Source: Buxus sempervirens (Eukaryota; Streptophyta; Magnoliopsida; Buxales; Buxaceae). From it: a stretch of DNA of 64,000 nucleotides. The DNA lies in contig OX387182.1 in NCBI GenBank assembly GCA_947561395.2, positions 47,175,949-47,239,948 on the forward strand. Direction: 5' to 3'. The notes beneath the pieces were generated by a model. That model was not told the origin of the DNA, did no database searches, and saw nothing but the letters and a program-made list of their open reading frames with translations. A program made the position numbers and the translations under genes. Each line of letters starts with the position of its first letter. Position 1 is the stretch's first letter. This document shows, in pieces, positions 11,643 to 23,596 of the stretch.

Positions 11643-12966
11643 TTTTCCAGATGAGCAATTGTTTACAGTCAAACATGGTGAGATACCGTGGTATGCAGAC
11701 TTTGTGAATTACCTAGCAGGGAACAAGTTGCCACCGGAATTATCTAGTCAACAAAGAAAGAAATTCCTTCATGATGTGAAGTATTATTATTGGGATGAAC
11801 CATACTTGTACAAGCAGTGTCCTGATCTTTTGTTTCGAAGATGTATTCCTGAGGGAGAAATGGAGAGCATATTACTGCATTGCCATTCCATGGGGTACGG
11901 TGGTCACTTTGGTGGAAACAGAACAGCAGCAAAGGTTTTGCAATCTGGATTTTATTGGCCGACTCTTTTTAAGGATGCCAAATCCTTTGTTTCAAAATGT
12001 GACCGTTGCCAACGTGTTGGTAATATCTCCAACCGTCATGAGATGCCTTTGAACAATATATTAGAGGTGGAGCTTTTTGATGTATGGGGAATAGACTTCA
12101 TGAGACCTTTTCCATCCTCGTACAATAACAGGTACATTTTAGTGGCAGTAGATTATGTTTCAAAGTGGGTTGAGGCTGCAGCTTTACCCACCAATGATGC
12201 CAAAGTTGTCATGAGATTCTTGAGGCACAATATATTCACTCACTTTGGCACACCACGAGCAATTATAAGTGATGAAGGATCTCATTTTTGCAACAAATTG
12301 CTCAATACCCTGTTATCAAAATATGGGGTGACACATAAAATTGCCACAGCTTATCATCCTCAAACAAGTGGTCAAGTAGAAATTTCAAATCGGGAGATTA
12401 AGCAAATCCTTGAGAAGACTGTAAATACCTCAAGAAAGGATTGGGCATTGAGACTTGATGATGCATTATGGGCTTACAGGACAGCATACAAAACACCTAT
12501 TGGAATGTCTCCATATCGATTAGTGTTCGGGAAGGCTTGCCATTTACCAGTGGAAGTAGAACACTGAGCATATTGGGCAATTCAGAAGCTCAACTTTGAT
12601 GCAAAAGCAGCAGGACAGAAACGCTTACTACAACTCAATGAGATGGATGAATTTCGTAGGGAAGCATACGAGAATGCCAGAATATACAAAGAACGAACAA
12701 AGCAATGGCATGACCGAAGAATCTTGCAGAGAGAGTTCATACCAAGTCAAAAAGTGCTGCTGTACAATTCAAGATTAAAGCTGTTTCCAGGAAAGTTGAA
12801 ATCTAGATGGTCGGGGCCATTCATAGTCAAGCAAGTTTTTCCATATGGAGCTGTAGAGGTCCAACAAAATGATAGAACCTTTAAAGTGAATGGACAACGC
12901 TTGAAGCATTATCTGGAAAATGACTGTGATAGGAACAGGGTCACAGTTAACCTAGCAGATCCATGA
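11643..12966 (+). pseudogene. Athila-like integrase
   Basis: The frame after the solo LTR encodes the HHCC zinc-binding region ([16 protein letters not shown] ... CDRCQRVG) and then the DDE core: WGIDFM supplies the first Asp, IISDEGSHF the second, and the Glu follows HPQTSGQVE. The C-terminal part after the TGA at 12565 includes SGPFIVKQVFPYGAVEV and VNGQRLKHYL, the Gypsy integrase C-terminal domain without a chromodomain. The TGA at 12565-12567 interrupts an otherwise continuous reading (the residues AYWAIQKLNFD follow in frame). No env-like ORF follows. Catalytic residues appear intact but the gene is broken. Confidence 0.9.
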
Positions 12967-14472
12967 CATCCAAGAGAAGTCCGGTTGATGACTATAACTA
13001 AAGCGCTTCTTGGGAGGCAACCCAAGTGTTTTGTTCAATTCTCTTCTCTTAATTTCTTTTGTTTCCTTTGTTTTAGTGTTTAGGCTTTGATTGAAAGTGA
13101 TAACCCACATTATTTTTTCAGGGCGTGACCATAACTACAAGATAAACAATCAGTCAAAGTCAAGCAGCCGGTGGACATCGACTATCAATCTTGCAAGTTC
13201 ACAGGGGGAGTATCTCTTTCAAATTTTTTTTAGGTTTTGTTTTCTTTTATAAACATTGAGGACAATGTTCGTCCTAAGTTTGGGTGTAGGAACCAGAAAA
13301 TTTTCTCCCTTTCTTAATTTTGAAATCTTGCAATCTTTTGATTTTCTAAAAAAATAAAAAATGGAATGGTTTTGTTATTGTGCTTTAGGTTTCTTCTCAT
13401 TGTTAGCCAATGATAAGAATAGGGTTGAAATTTTACATGACAATTAGAAAATATGAATAGTGTCTTAGTTGGTTCTTAATTTTGAATATGCTCCATCTAA
13501 ATTGTGCATTTTTCACAACAAATCACTTTACTATGATTGCTGATTGTTTTGTTGTTTGGAGAAAATTTATGTGAATAAAAGAAATAAATCATTGTGATCT
13601 CATCCAATCCTAGAATTTATTTGATTACCTCTTGAGGTGAAATCATAGACAAAATCATACTCAGGAAATGATTTAGGCCATCTTTGGATCGTTTGAGCCT
13701 TTCAAGCCTGCCTGAAACAATAATATCTCTAGTCACCCCATTGAGCCTATGAATGAATATTAGCTTTTTCTTCATTTGACCCACATTTTCCCCACCTGTA
13801 TGAGCTCTAAATACTTATCCTTACCATTCACAAGAGAACTGTAGTTGAAAAAAAAAAAGGAGTCTAAATTAAATTGATTAGATTGTTCTCTAGTAAATGA
13901 AAAAAAAAAACAGAAAAAAAAAAAAAAACAAAACTCATTCTTTATGAGTTTTGGAAAAGGAATAGAAATTTTCTGGAGAATAGTTGTACTTAAATTTGTT
14001 CTCTTGTTTTATTTTATTGAGTCCTATTCCTTCTTTCTTGAGCCATCACCTAAGCCAAAAGTTACAAGTTTAGAAAAGTCCTTTTGATCCAAGGTATGAT
14101 TTTGTTCTACATTAATGGAGAGAGATAGGAAAAGCAAACCTATGGGATTTGAACATTATGAATTAGAGATCATGTGCATAATTCTTTTATTTTGCATAAA
14201 TTGATTTGGATGACAGACATGATGTGAGAGCGGCATTGCTGGAAAAAAAAAAAGTAAAATCCTTTTTGGATGGAGTAAATTCTTTAGTTGAGAGCTAAAC
14301 TATGATACTATTTGAGTTTTTCTTTGTGCCATGTTCTTTAAGCAATCTATGAGGCTTCGTTGAGAATGAAACTCTAATGGGCAATTTGTCAATGTAGTGT
14401 TTTTTTTTCATTGTATTTGATTCCTTTTTTTTTTTTGCTCGAGGACTAGCAAATCTTAAGTGTGGGGGTATT
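12967..14472 (+). other. Athila-like 3' noncoding region and polypurine tract
   Basis: No credible coding sequence is present, so the env-like domain of some Athila elements is absent. Conserved landmarks are TTGGGAGGCAACCCAAGTG (about 13009), several A-tracts (13848-13930, 14241-14256) and the terminal AAGTGTGGGGGTATT polypurine tract immediately before the LTR at 14473. Confidence 0.8.
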
Positions 14473-15810
14473 TGATAAGCCTAAATTATATAAATATTGT
14501 TATATCCTCTTTCTTAATATTTTTGGATTTTTCTGTAACAATTAATGCTAGTTGTTCCTTAATTTATACAATTCTTGGTTACTGTTGCAGATAAGAGAAA
14601 AGGGCAAAATTGGGAGATTCTAATGAATTGCGGATGTGCTTGAGAGAGTTTTTAAAGAGCAGGGCGGTCCTAGAGTTTAAATGTTATAAGGATCCTTTTT
14701 TATTGGAAAAAGAAGGATTTATCATAATCATCTTTGTGGAATCCCACATAAAAAGGAAACTGCCAGATTAGAACGACCGTGAGTATTTTGGGCGTAACTT
14801 CCTATTCTGACCTCGGATTGATGCAAGTAAGGTGGCGTTGGAAAGCTAATTGAGAGAGGGAGAAAATCGTATTTCATCAAGAAAGCCAAATTCCGAGTTT
14901 TATGAGGTCAAAATCAAGATACAAAAGAAGGATTACAGAAAAACGGGAGGGACAGTTTTTGATCTTGAAATTTCGTTTTTCTTTGGACGTGTGTTAGGGA
15001 AGGAAGGAGCAAAGAAAAGAACATCCAAGCTTGATTCTATCATTGTCTTCATTGTGAATTCTTTAGTTTTAATCATGATTCAATACATTATGTTTAATCT
15101 TTCTTTCATTGTTATGAACTAATTTTATTTGGTAGGGTTCTAAAAGGATCCCGAACATGAATCTTTAAGTTCTCTGTTTTGATTATAATCCAGGTGTATG
15201 TTATTTTCTTGTTGGTTATTCTATTCCATGCTTAATACTTCTAATTTGTGTGATCGATAAATTAGTTGCTTAGGAATTCATTACTGAATCGGGAGAGGAG
15301 GTTTGAATAATGCCTACGAATAGAATATCATAAATTATATGGGATAGGAATATACCTGTAGAATTTATGCACTCCTTACATAAGAGCCATAGATTTTTAA
15401 ATGAATCTTGATTAATTTTCTTCACATAGGAATATAGTGGTGGAATTAATTAAGGTCGGTTTATTAGGACCTTGGGAGAGGCTAGTAACTAATTTTGGGT
15501 TCTTGACTATCAACAGAAGTAAATACACTGGATTGAATGAGAATGAGAGTTTTAAAGAGGATTGGGAAGGTGAAATTTTTAGAAACCCTAGGTTTTGTCA
15601 TCTAGACTTTGTTAACTTGAGCAAAAATTTTCTCTTTAAATAGTTTTATCTTTTACTTTTAATTGTTATTTTAGTTTCTTTTTAATTAATTGGTGGGTTT
15701 GTTAGATAAATTTAGTGTTAGATTAATTTCTATACTTGATAGTTTTAATTTTCAATCTCTGTGGGACAATACTTTTCTCATCATTATATTACTTGGTTGC
15801 GATATTGTAC

Positions 15811-16899
15811 TGTTTACACCCTATATAACCGACGAATAAGAGAAGGACACGTGGTGCCTAGGTGGCTTGGTTAGGCCACGGCCCGTAGACTTTGAAGGGT
15901 TGAGCCGGCCACGTCAGCACGCATACAGAAGAATGCGGTTCGAGCCACGCAAGCCAATAAGACAAAATCATAAATATCAGAAGATCGTGCCATCGGCCGT
16001 TCAAGAATAGAATTATTAGATCATGGCCGGGCGGTTATCACTTTGAAACAGAGAACTGACGATAAACAACCGCCATGAAGATCGTGCGAGAGTAGGAAGT
16101 TGAGCAACCGTCAAGGAGCGGCTATAAAAGGCCTCAATTCGAAGAGCTCAGGGACACAATCCACACAACCGCAACCGGTTATTATATTATTTTGATCATC
16201 CGTGATCCTTTATCCCCTCTAATACAGACGGATAAACTAGGACTTCTCTCACTGCTTCCAGTCGCAGTGACATCTTAGACCCCTCTTTACTCCGATTAAC
16301 ACCAGAATCCTGCCACCGGAGAGTAAGTTGAGGCCGCCCCTGACTCACAGTTCTGTCTTTACAGAATCCCGAGCAGCCGGTCCCGAGACTCGCTCTGTTC
16401 ACGCCAGGTGACTTGTGTATTTTCGGGTAAGCAGCAATCCAAGGTGAACCCCCTGAACCGACTTTGTTAGCAGCCGCCCCCTTCCTCCTGCGCTTATACC
16501 CGATTACGGCTATAAGACCAGGACAGGCCGGTCCTGCGAGCCCTGTCGGTTTTCTTTTGTACTTTTTGTTTCCATTTTGAGGATTATCTGTTGTCGCTTT
16601 CGGCTATTCGGCCGATTTTATAATAAAAGGATTTGTGTGCCGTTAGTTGCTTTTGCTTTCAAACACTTACAAGAACCCGAAACGAAGACCGAACCCCTAG
16701 TCTTCATACCATCGCCTGACCGATTTTATTACAGGTGACTTGCAGTACGACTGAACCGATCCCGGTTCAGATTCGGAACAGGTGCCCGGGGTCAGGAATC
16801 GACTCGAAAATCATTGTATCAAACGATACTGGCACGCCCGCGTAGAGACACATCACCACCACAGACACGTGTCCACACCGGCCCATTTTTGGAGCAACA
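15811..16899 (+). mobile_element. 1.09-kb solo LTR in the Athila 3' LTR (TSD TGTAC)
   Basis: Begins TGTTTACACC and ends GGAGCAACA. TGTAC is duplicated at 15806-15810 and 16900-16904, and the uninterrupted site is visible in the 5' LTR at about 4583. It is GC-richer than its surroundings and has a good TATA box (CTATAAAAG, 16122-16130) about 310 bases from its start, as expected for an LTR promoter read on the plus strand. No coding sequence is present. Lineage is probably Gypsy but not certain. Confidence 0.92.
16122..16130 (+). promoter_or_regulatory. TATA box of the 1.09-kb LTR
   Basis: CTATAAAAG within GGCTATAAAAGGCC, followed by a GC-richer leader. The position within the LTR fits a U3 promoter. 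Confidence 0.6.
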
Positions 16900-16937
16900 T
16901 GTACACTTGCAATTTGAGTGCTTTATAATTCACAACA

Positions 16938-18059
16938 ATTACCGTAAATTTTAGGGAACTTATGGTGTCGTGTGAGCACTAATGAATTGTTTAATTTTTT
17001 TAAGGAAAATTCAGATTTCATATTTTAGAAAAAAGTGATCAAATGGATTGATAATAATGAAGTGGAATTTTAGGAAACTTATTATTATAAGAGATTTTCA
17101 TAATGTTTAGAAATAAAAAGTGTTTTCAGAATTATTTAAAACTGGAATCGAGATTTTTTTTATTCAAATGCGATTTTCTTGAAAAAACATATTATTTATG
17201 GAGTATTGAATTTATGCTTTTCAAATATGCAAACATGATTTTTAAAAATACCTGGAATTCTATTTAAAAGCTAATCTTGGTTATTTTTACTTTCTTTAGA
17301 TTTCAAATATGTTTATGGTAGTGATCATGTTTTTATTAAGATGGATTAAATGGTTACTTTGATTCCGACATGTATGTGTCTCTGCATATGCAGGTGAGTT
17401 TCTGACATGTAGGTGTCTCCACGTATGTGGGTTTGCTTCTGACACGAATGTATCTCCGCGTATGTGGCTATTTTATAACGTATGTCTTCTTCCTAGTATT
17501 TGTGTTTTCCACTGTCTAGTGGGCTTAACTCTAAATGGATCCATAGAGTAGCTAGTAAGTGAAATGTTTTCTAGAGTGGTTTGAATTCTATGTCATAGGT
17601 ATTCCATCATGTTTACGATGGTACCGCTCCGGTATCTGTTAGATCGTACGTGCTAACTCACTTTGATATCGGTTGAATAATTCCACCTAGCATCAAATAT
17701 CCTAAGCGGTATCGGCTGACCCACTTATAAGTCGGTTAGGTAGCATATTGGCATAGTTTGTTGATCTATCTCTGGTTTTCTATTTCATGAGTCATGTAAG
17801 ACTAATTGTATTTATGCATCATTTTATATTTCACTGTGTTTGTATTTATCTTGGTTAGCCTGATTACTCGCTTGTATATTTTCGAACTGTTAAAAATTTT
17901 ATATTTTCAGCATGGCTACTTACTAAAATGTTGTTTCTCACATTATTGTTTTTATCGGTTTTGTTTTCATACACTTCTGGTGAGGACATTGCTGGGTTTG
18001 ATTCACAGGGGATCTATCCTGACCATTGAGAGGACTTCTATTTTTCTATGTGGGTTCAG
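16938..18059 (+). mobile_element. Decayed chromovirus-type LTR relic
   Basis: From about 17500 it is clearly related to the solo LTR at 22034-24592. Shared blocks are ATGGATCCATAGAGTAGCTA, the CCATC/GATGG hairpin with GGTACC, GGTAGCATATTGGCATAG, and the final CATGGCTACTT..TCTCAC..TTTTCA module. It lacks the GGGGCGTTACA end, being truncated at about 18059 where a minus-strand gag start begins. Its 5' part meets the Athila element at 16938. Confidence 0.7.
17367..17467 (+). repeat. Three paired hairpins with conserved loops in the LTR relic
   Basis: Three units each hold a GACA/TGTC-type hairpin followed by a 4-bp stem around a (A/G)TAT loop. The second hairpins are CTGC-ATAT-GCAG (17382-17393), CCAC-GTAT-GTGG (17419-17430) and CCGC-GTAT-GTGG (17456-17467). 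Stem sequence changes between units while pairing is retained (one G-T pair). Confidence 0.6.
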
Positions 18060-18440
18060 GGAGCCATGACTTCCAAGCTTTCAAGACGCTCCTTGTTTGT
18101 TGTCATCAAAACCCTACTCTGATACCACTGATAGTGGTCCTAGTCAAAGAATGATCTTAATCAAATGTAAGAAAGTATTCTCTTAGGGGTGAGAATAAAC
18201 CACAGTAATTTGGATAAGGTTTTTTTCTTGTCTTTTATTCATGCGTAAGGTTGCTTAAATAAGCAAAACCTTTAATGCCGTTAGAAGATAACAACAAGAC
18301 TAACAAACTAAGAATTAAAAGGAGAAATAAAAGGCCATTTATTCGCAATGGCTAACTGATTGATTCTTCTCCAAGTTTGCAACGGCTCTATATATCATTC
18401 AGCAACGACTCTCTTGTTCAACCTTATCCTTGATATTTGG
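18060..18440 (-). mobile_element. 5' end of a Gypsy-like element: LTR, iMet primer site, gag start
   Basis: Read on the minus strand, an LTR ending in CACTATCA (18129 leftward end) is followed by one base, then TGGTATCAGAG (18127-18117), the initiator-Met primer binding site. An ATG at 18106-18104 then opens a short gag start, MTTNKERLESLEVMA. It stops matching at about 18060 where the older LTR relic begins. The far LTR end is not resolved; I place it loosely near 18440. Confidence 0.55.
18117..18127 (-). other. Initiator tRNA-Met primer binding site
   Basis: TGGTATCAGAG on the minus strand, one base after the LTR terminus and 11 bases before a gag ATG. Confidence 0.7.
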
Positions 18441-18449
18441 GATTTGGCT

Positions 18450-19925
18450 TTTGGTTCCCTCTGTGTGCATCGTGATGGGAAGAGGAAGGCTTGCGTCGAT
18501 TATTCAATGGAATGGCTCGCCGAAAACGAACAGAGGAGAGCGAGTAGGCTGTGCGGGAAGAGGAAGGCTTGCGTTCATGGAGGACTGGCGCATGTTAACT
18601 GGAGTTGAGGATGAAGCGGTGCATGATAATAAAGCTCAGATTGAGGATGCACAAGGCAAGGTGAGGTTGCATGCATCAGGAAAAATCACTGATGGTAAGT
18701 AGACTAACTTATAAGAGCATTGAAGAGGAGTTAGAAGTCAATTGAAAATTTAATGGCAAGAAGATGGTTTGACTAAGGGTGGGATGGCACGTGAGACAAA
18801 TGGAATTAGTGATAAGAGTGAGAAGGAAATAAGGGAAAAGGCATCATGATTCGTGAACCCAAGCTTGAAAAGGCTAAGGAAGGAAATGAAACCAAAAAGA
18901 ATAGACATAACGAAATAAGGAAAATGGACCCAAGTGAGGAGTTTGATCATGGGAAGGAATTAGGTCATAGGAAGGAGCTGGGCAATGGGAAGGGTATGAA
19001 CCAAGGGAAGCTAAGTGAAACTATGAAATCAATTGACCCATTTAAAATGGGTGGGTCAAAGGAGAGGGGGGCAACTTTAATAATGAAAGAGAGTAGTGTG
19101 GAGATGGAAGCTGCAACTGGTGGCAGAGAAATACTGGGGGAGCAAGCAAGGAAAATGAAGATGCTGATAATGAGCCTGAACCTAAGGGAAAATTCTCGTT
19201 TTAGACGTGCAGAGAAGAGGATGAAGGAAGGCTAATGACGCTAGCTGAAGAGTTTCAGAAACAACATGATGAAGAAGTCAAGCTTAATGAACAGTCAGGC
19301 AGTATAATAAAGAAACTCCATCCCTCCTTTACTCGTGAGGCTTCTGAGATGAACAAGGTACGCCGTAGATGTGCTAAAAGAAAAGTCATCGAAATTTGTG
19401 AGGAAGAGGAAAATATTGAATGAAAACCTGCAGAGTTCGTCAAGAGAGGCATGGAGATTGAAAACAGCAATCTACATATTGCTCATGAGAATTCTCGAAT
19501 GGGGTAGGGGGTGTGTGGAGCTACACGCCCAGAAGCATTCCGGTTTACCAAAAACTTAAATAGTTACTTTAAAACGGATGTTATAGTGCTTCTAGAGACC
19601 AAACAACAGAATTATTTTGGTAATAGATAGTGTCAGCTTCTTAGTTTTCATAAAGTTGCTAGTGTTGATTCTATAGGCAAAGATGGAGGAATATGTATGC
19701 TATGGAAGGAAGATAATTGTCTACTAGATATTATCTCTTGCTCACACCAATTGATACATTTTCTAGTCTATGATAAAATAAAATGTATTAATGTATTTCC
19801 TTATAGGCAGCATAAAAATTTTGCTGGGGCACAGTCAGAGGAAATAGGTAGAAATTTGAATAAAGAATGGTTGGTAGTAGGGGATTTTAATACTGATCCT
19901 GGATGATAAACTTGGAGGGAGGAAG
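18450..19925 (+). pseudogene. L1-type LINE: ORF1 tail and AP endonuclease (broken)
   Basis: Lys/Glu-rich open stretches (18846-19235 and 19235-19423) resemble the variable spacer between ORF1 and ORF2 of plant L1 LINEs. From about 19525 the frame carries the apurinic-endonuclease-like N-terminus of ORF2: VIVLLETKQ, GGICMLW and WLVVGDFNT (about 19870-19900). Stops and frameshifts are frequent. The copy continues after a hAT-like insertion at 21018. The LINE would nick target DNA and reverse transcribe its own RNA, but this copy is dead. Confidence 0.75.
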
Positions 19926-21017
19926 CAAGGGCGGCTCAAACTTTTTGGGGGCCTTAGGCAAGGTCACAAAAATGAGGCATTTTGATTCAAATTTTGTTCA
20001 CTTTTATCAACAAAGTATTTGTTTAAGGCCCCTTTTTGAGATTTTACTAAACTTTCTATTCTCCTTTTTTCTTAAGTTTTTCATATCCAAATACATATTT
20101 TCTCAAATATTAAAAATAAACAGTAAATCGAAGAATATAAAAATATTTTTTAACTAGTGATGGTCGTGATGGAAATCAAATGAAGAACAAGCTCAAACGA
20201 AATAAATCAGACGAGAAATATAATAAAGAACATAAGATCAAACAAAATAACAATTGTACTTACGATAGACAGAAAAAAAATTGAAAACAAAAAATAATGA
20301 AATCTAATATGTGAAAGAAGAAGAACTTATCAATCTAAAATCAAGACAAGGCTTTCAAGCTTTTGTGCTTAAAGCGATTAGTGCCTCCTATTGGTACTTT
20401 GCCTCATCAATGGTTGGAGAGCTCTTCTGGTAAGTCGGTAACGTACACTCGAATACGGGTATGAAAGCAAACTCAATAGCAATGTCACTCAATCACTCTT
20501 TGATTTCAGAAGCAAATAAGAAGAGAAGATTAGAAATATCACTCTTTGATTTCAGAAGCAAACAAAAAGAGAACATGGGTATAAAAAGATGAGTGTTTTG
20601 TTTTTCATAAAACATAAAACCTAAGCCCCTTTTCCCTTTTTTAGAAACGAGAGAGAGAGGGTATTCCACGATTTTTTTTTGGTGTTTTAAATGTAATTTT
20701 TTTTTTGGGACATGACTAGATCGAGAGAATCAAACCTCTCTTAAATCTTAACCGTTAAGTGGGGCCTTCATTGAATCAACTTTCAAATTTTTTTTAGGAC
20801 ATGAGTAGATCCATAGAATCAATAAAAGTGAGGCCTTTGTGGGCCTTAACATTTGAAAAATTATTAAAAAAACATTAAAAGAAGAAAACTCAATAGTTGG
20901 GCTGTTGGGGGCTTAAGGGCTTAATGTTTAAGAAAACATATTTAAAAATTTGGGGCCTTGTAGTTTGGGGGGCCTTAGGCGGTAGCCTAAGTGGCCTACC
21001 CCTTTGAGCCGCCCCTG
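19926..21017. mobile_element. hAT-like non-autonomous transposon (TSD GGAGGAAG)
   Basis: Termini are CAAGGGCGGCTCAAA (left) and, inverted, CAGGGGCGGCTCAAAGGGG (right). An exact 8-bp duplication GGAGGAAG lies at 19918-19925 and 21018-21025. The 8-bp duplication and CA(G/A)GGGCGGCTC ends are typical of hAT. No transposase is present. It interrupts the LINE endonuclease just after the GDFN motif. Confidence 0.9.
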
Positions 21018-22033
21018 GGAGGAAGATGGGGTTGGTCTCAAACTAAAAGGTTTCGAGACTGCATCAACAATATTGCAGGCTGATGGACCTTGGATACAAA
21101 GATAATCCTTATACTTGGTCTAATAAGCTTAAAGGTTTTGCGTTAATTTTTGAGAGGTTAGATAGAATGTTAGCTACTCGGTTGGAAAGATATTTATTGT
21201 AATGCTATAGTTTATCACTTACCTTTTGTGATTTCCGACCATTCTCCTTTGTTGTTAAAGGAATTTGATAATATTAAATTTAGAAAACCTTTTAGATTTG
21301 AAATAATGAAAACTCAGGATCCAAAATTAATAAATGTAATTAAGGAAGCATGGGAGTATGATCCTAGAGGATCTCAAAGTTTCAAATTTATGAAAAATGT
21401 CAAAAATTTAAAACTCTGGTGAGAAACTGGAATAAAAACTATTTCAAAAATTTGTTTGAAAATATAGAAAATACTCTAAGTAAACTAAAGGATTATCAAA
21501 AAAGTATAATGGAAAATCCTGAAGATGAAGAGAGTAAATATAAAGAAAAAGAATGCATGCAAGACTATGATAAGTTATTAAGACGCGAGGAAATTTATTG
21601 GGCACAAAAATCAAGAATAGGGTGGTTGAAGCTGGGAGACAAAAACACAAGATTTTTTCACACTATAGCTATTAAAAGAATAACTTATAATAGAATTTGG
21701 AAAATGAAAATGTATGGGTAGAGAGTCATAAAAAAAATAATGGATAGTTTTTTTAGAATATTATAAAACTAGATTTAGATTAGAATTAAATAATGTTAAC
21801 TTTATGACTATTGAAGTCTTAAATAGATTAAAAACAGATGATGATAATAATGATTTATTACTAAAGTTACAGATGAAGAATCTATCACATTAAAACAGAT
21901 GAAACATCTTAAGGCTCTAGGGCCTGATGGGTTGCAACCGTTCTTTTATAAAATATTAGAATGTTATAGGAGATGGTGTTAAAGAAATGGTTAAGCATTT
22001 TTTGAACATGGATATATTCTTAGAGAGATGAAC
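21018..22033 (+). pseudogene. L1-type LINE: end of endonuclease to start of RT
   Basis: Continues the LINE after the hAT-like element with PYTWSNKLKG, LIFERLDRML and VISDHSPLLL (end of the endonuclease). The linker follows, with W-KSR-WL-GDKNTRFFH (about 21600-21660), and then the first RT block LKALGPDGLQPFFYK (about 21900). At least three frameshifts are needed. The solo LTR at 22034 interrupts it. Confidence 0.85.
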
Positions 22034-23039
22034 TATAAAATCCTAGATTTTTATTAATAAAATAATTAAGACAAAATAAAGAAATTAATCAATTCTATTA
22101 ATATTGCAGGGAATGAGGAATTGGTTCAATCCGAAGAGTTGCAGGGTGACCCGGAGAACTTGGAAAATTAAATATAAGGTGAGTCTATATTTTAGTTTTA
22201 AGATAATAATAATAATTATTATTATTGTTAATATTATTTAAATTACCTATTATATATTTAACTATTAGTTAAAAGAAATATAATAGAATTAAATTCTTCA
22301 TATAGTGGTCGAATCCCACAAGAGAAGGGTGTGGTCGACTAAGACCAATTTTATTGAGAGTTAATATAATGGTTTGAAGGGTAAGAATGTAAAAGGAAAT
22401 ATGATTAGGGTTAGTATTCTGATTTGGATGAAAATATAAAGAAAATAAAACTTATTTGGAAGTTGCTATTCATGTTGAAGAGAAAAGAAGGAAAAAAAAA
22501 GAATAAAGAAAACAACCCACTTTCTCTTCCATACGTGAGCTTTTCTAGATCTGATTTTCGTGTACTTGCTAACCAGTTCAGAAGAAGGAGAAGAAGAAAG
22601 GATTTCGTGAGGATTTCTAGGTAAGATAAACCAAGATCAAACTATATATTAAAATCCATACGTTAAGTTTTTCGAATAGATTCTAAAAGCCATGAACATG
22701 ATGATTTAGTTCAAGAGAAGTTGCTGTATTCATTTGGATCTATTAGAGAGTGATTTCTAGAGTCGTTGGTGAAGATTTAATCCAAGAAGAGAGGTAAGTA
22801 GCCCCTTACAACTTGCATAAACAGATATACTTTGGTTTATCGAAGAACATGTTTAAACGAGAGATTTTCCAGTTGTTTGTGAATGATTTGTTATGGAAAC
22901 TTGTGGTTTAATGTATTTGATCATCTAGAATAGTTTAGAGTGTTTTGAAGATAAAAACTCAAGATTTGGAAGTGATTCGATGTGTTAAAAATTGGGAAAA
23001 ACAAATCTGAAGTTTGAAAAATCGCGAATTCCAGAAATT

Positions 23040-23310
23040 TATGAATTATAACAAATGCCTGCAATGACACTCGAGCATCACACCAGGCGCCAGTTGTAAA
23101 GAGTGAACGCTCGTCGCCACTCGAGCGCCACTCAAGGAACCCCGCCTGTGTTTTTTTTTTAAAGTTCTAAAACCTGAGAGTTGACAAACTTTGGTAAACC
23201 GAGCGCTCGAGAGAACGCTTGAGCGCGATCCCAAGTGGCTGAAATCTGGGAAATTTTCATGAGTGCCTATAAGAGCGCCCAACGCCACTCGAGCGCCCCT
23301 GACAGTAAAT
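23040..23310 (+). repeat. GC-rich CACTCGAGCGCC motif cluster
   Basis: At least six ACTCGAGCG / GAGCGCTCGAG-type motifs lie within a 270-base island in an otherwise AT-rich LTR. The inverted LTR copy has the counterpart at about 28505-28740. Confidence 0.65.
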
Positions 23311-23596
23311 TGACATTTCTGAAATTAGCCTAGTTTTTAATTATAAAATTGTTTTTATTGAATTCCAATTTATGTACCAATAAGATTAGAGTGTTTAAAG
23401 ATTTTTTGCACTGGCCGTTGATTAAATTGAATTTTTATAAAGATTTTGGGTACATTCTACTGAAATAGCTTTTATTCAAGTTTATCGTTTCAAATTTTTT
23501 TTTTAAACTCTATTTGATTTTATTGGTTTGGACACTTGTATTTCACCTACCTAAAGATGTTTTCAGTATTGCTATGACAAAATTATTATTATTTTC

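Larger units (their letters stand above)
3890..16937 (+). mobile_element. Athila-like Ty3/Gypsy retrotransposon with nested insertions
   Basis: The order is 5' LTR (start missing), tRNA-Asp primer site, gag, aspartic protease, RT, RNase H, integrase, a long 3' noncoding region, polypurine tract and 3' LTR. This is the Gypsy order, with protein signatures of the Athila group (retropepsin as DLGASVNLMP, RT as FMDD). LTR ends are TG..CA (14473 TGATAAGCC, 16937 ACAACA). Internal stops and frameshifts make it non-autonomous. Three other LTRs have inserted into it (1-3889, 8754-11637, 15811-16899). By eye the comparable parts of its two LTRs differ at about 9 of 730 positions plus one indel, so it is a fairly recent insertion. 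Confidence 0.9.
14473..16937 (+). repeat. Athila-like 3' LTR, interrupted
   Basis: Starts TGATAAGCC after the polypurine tract and ends ACAACA. Excluding the inserted element (15811-16899 plus one TSD copy), its native length is about 1.37 kb. Bases after 16937 (ATTAC) are flanking DNA; the left flank is outside the window, so the target duplication cannot be checked. Confidence 0.9.

Noticed and set aside
14850-15122. 90-codon open frame
   Set aside because: It lies wholly inside the Athila-like 3' LTR, has no family resemblance, and is expected by chance.
18117-18127. Plus-strand tRNA or gene at CTCTGATACCAC
   Set aside because: It is the complement of an initiator-Met primer site next to an LTR end, not a tRNA gene; no cloverleaf can be drawn.
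18477-18574. 20-bp direct repeat GGGAAGAGGAAGGCTTGCGT (18477 and 18555) as a target duplication
   Set aside because: Too close together (78 bases apart) and without element ends between; probably a local duplication in the LINE leader.
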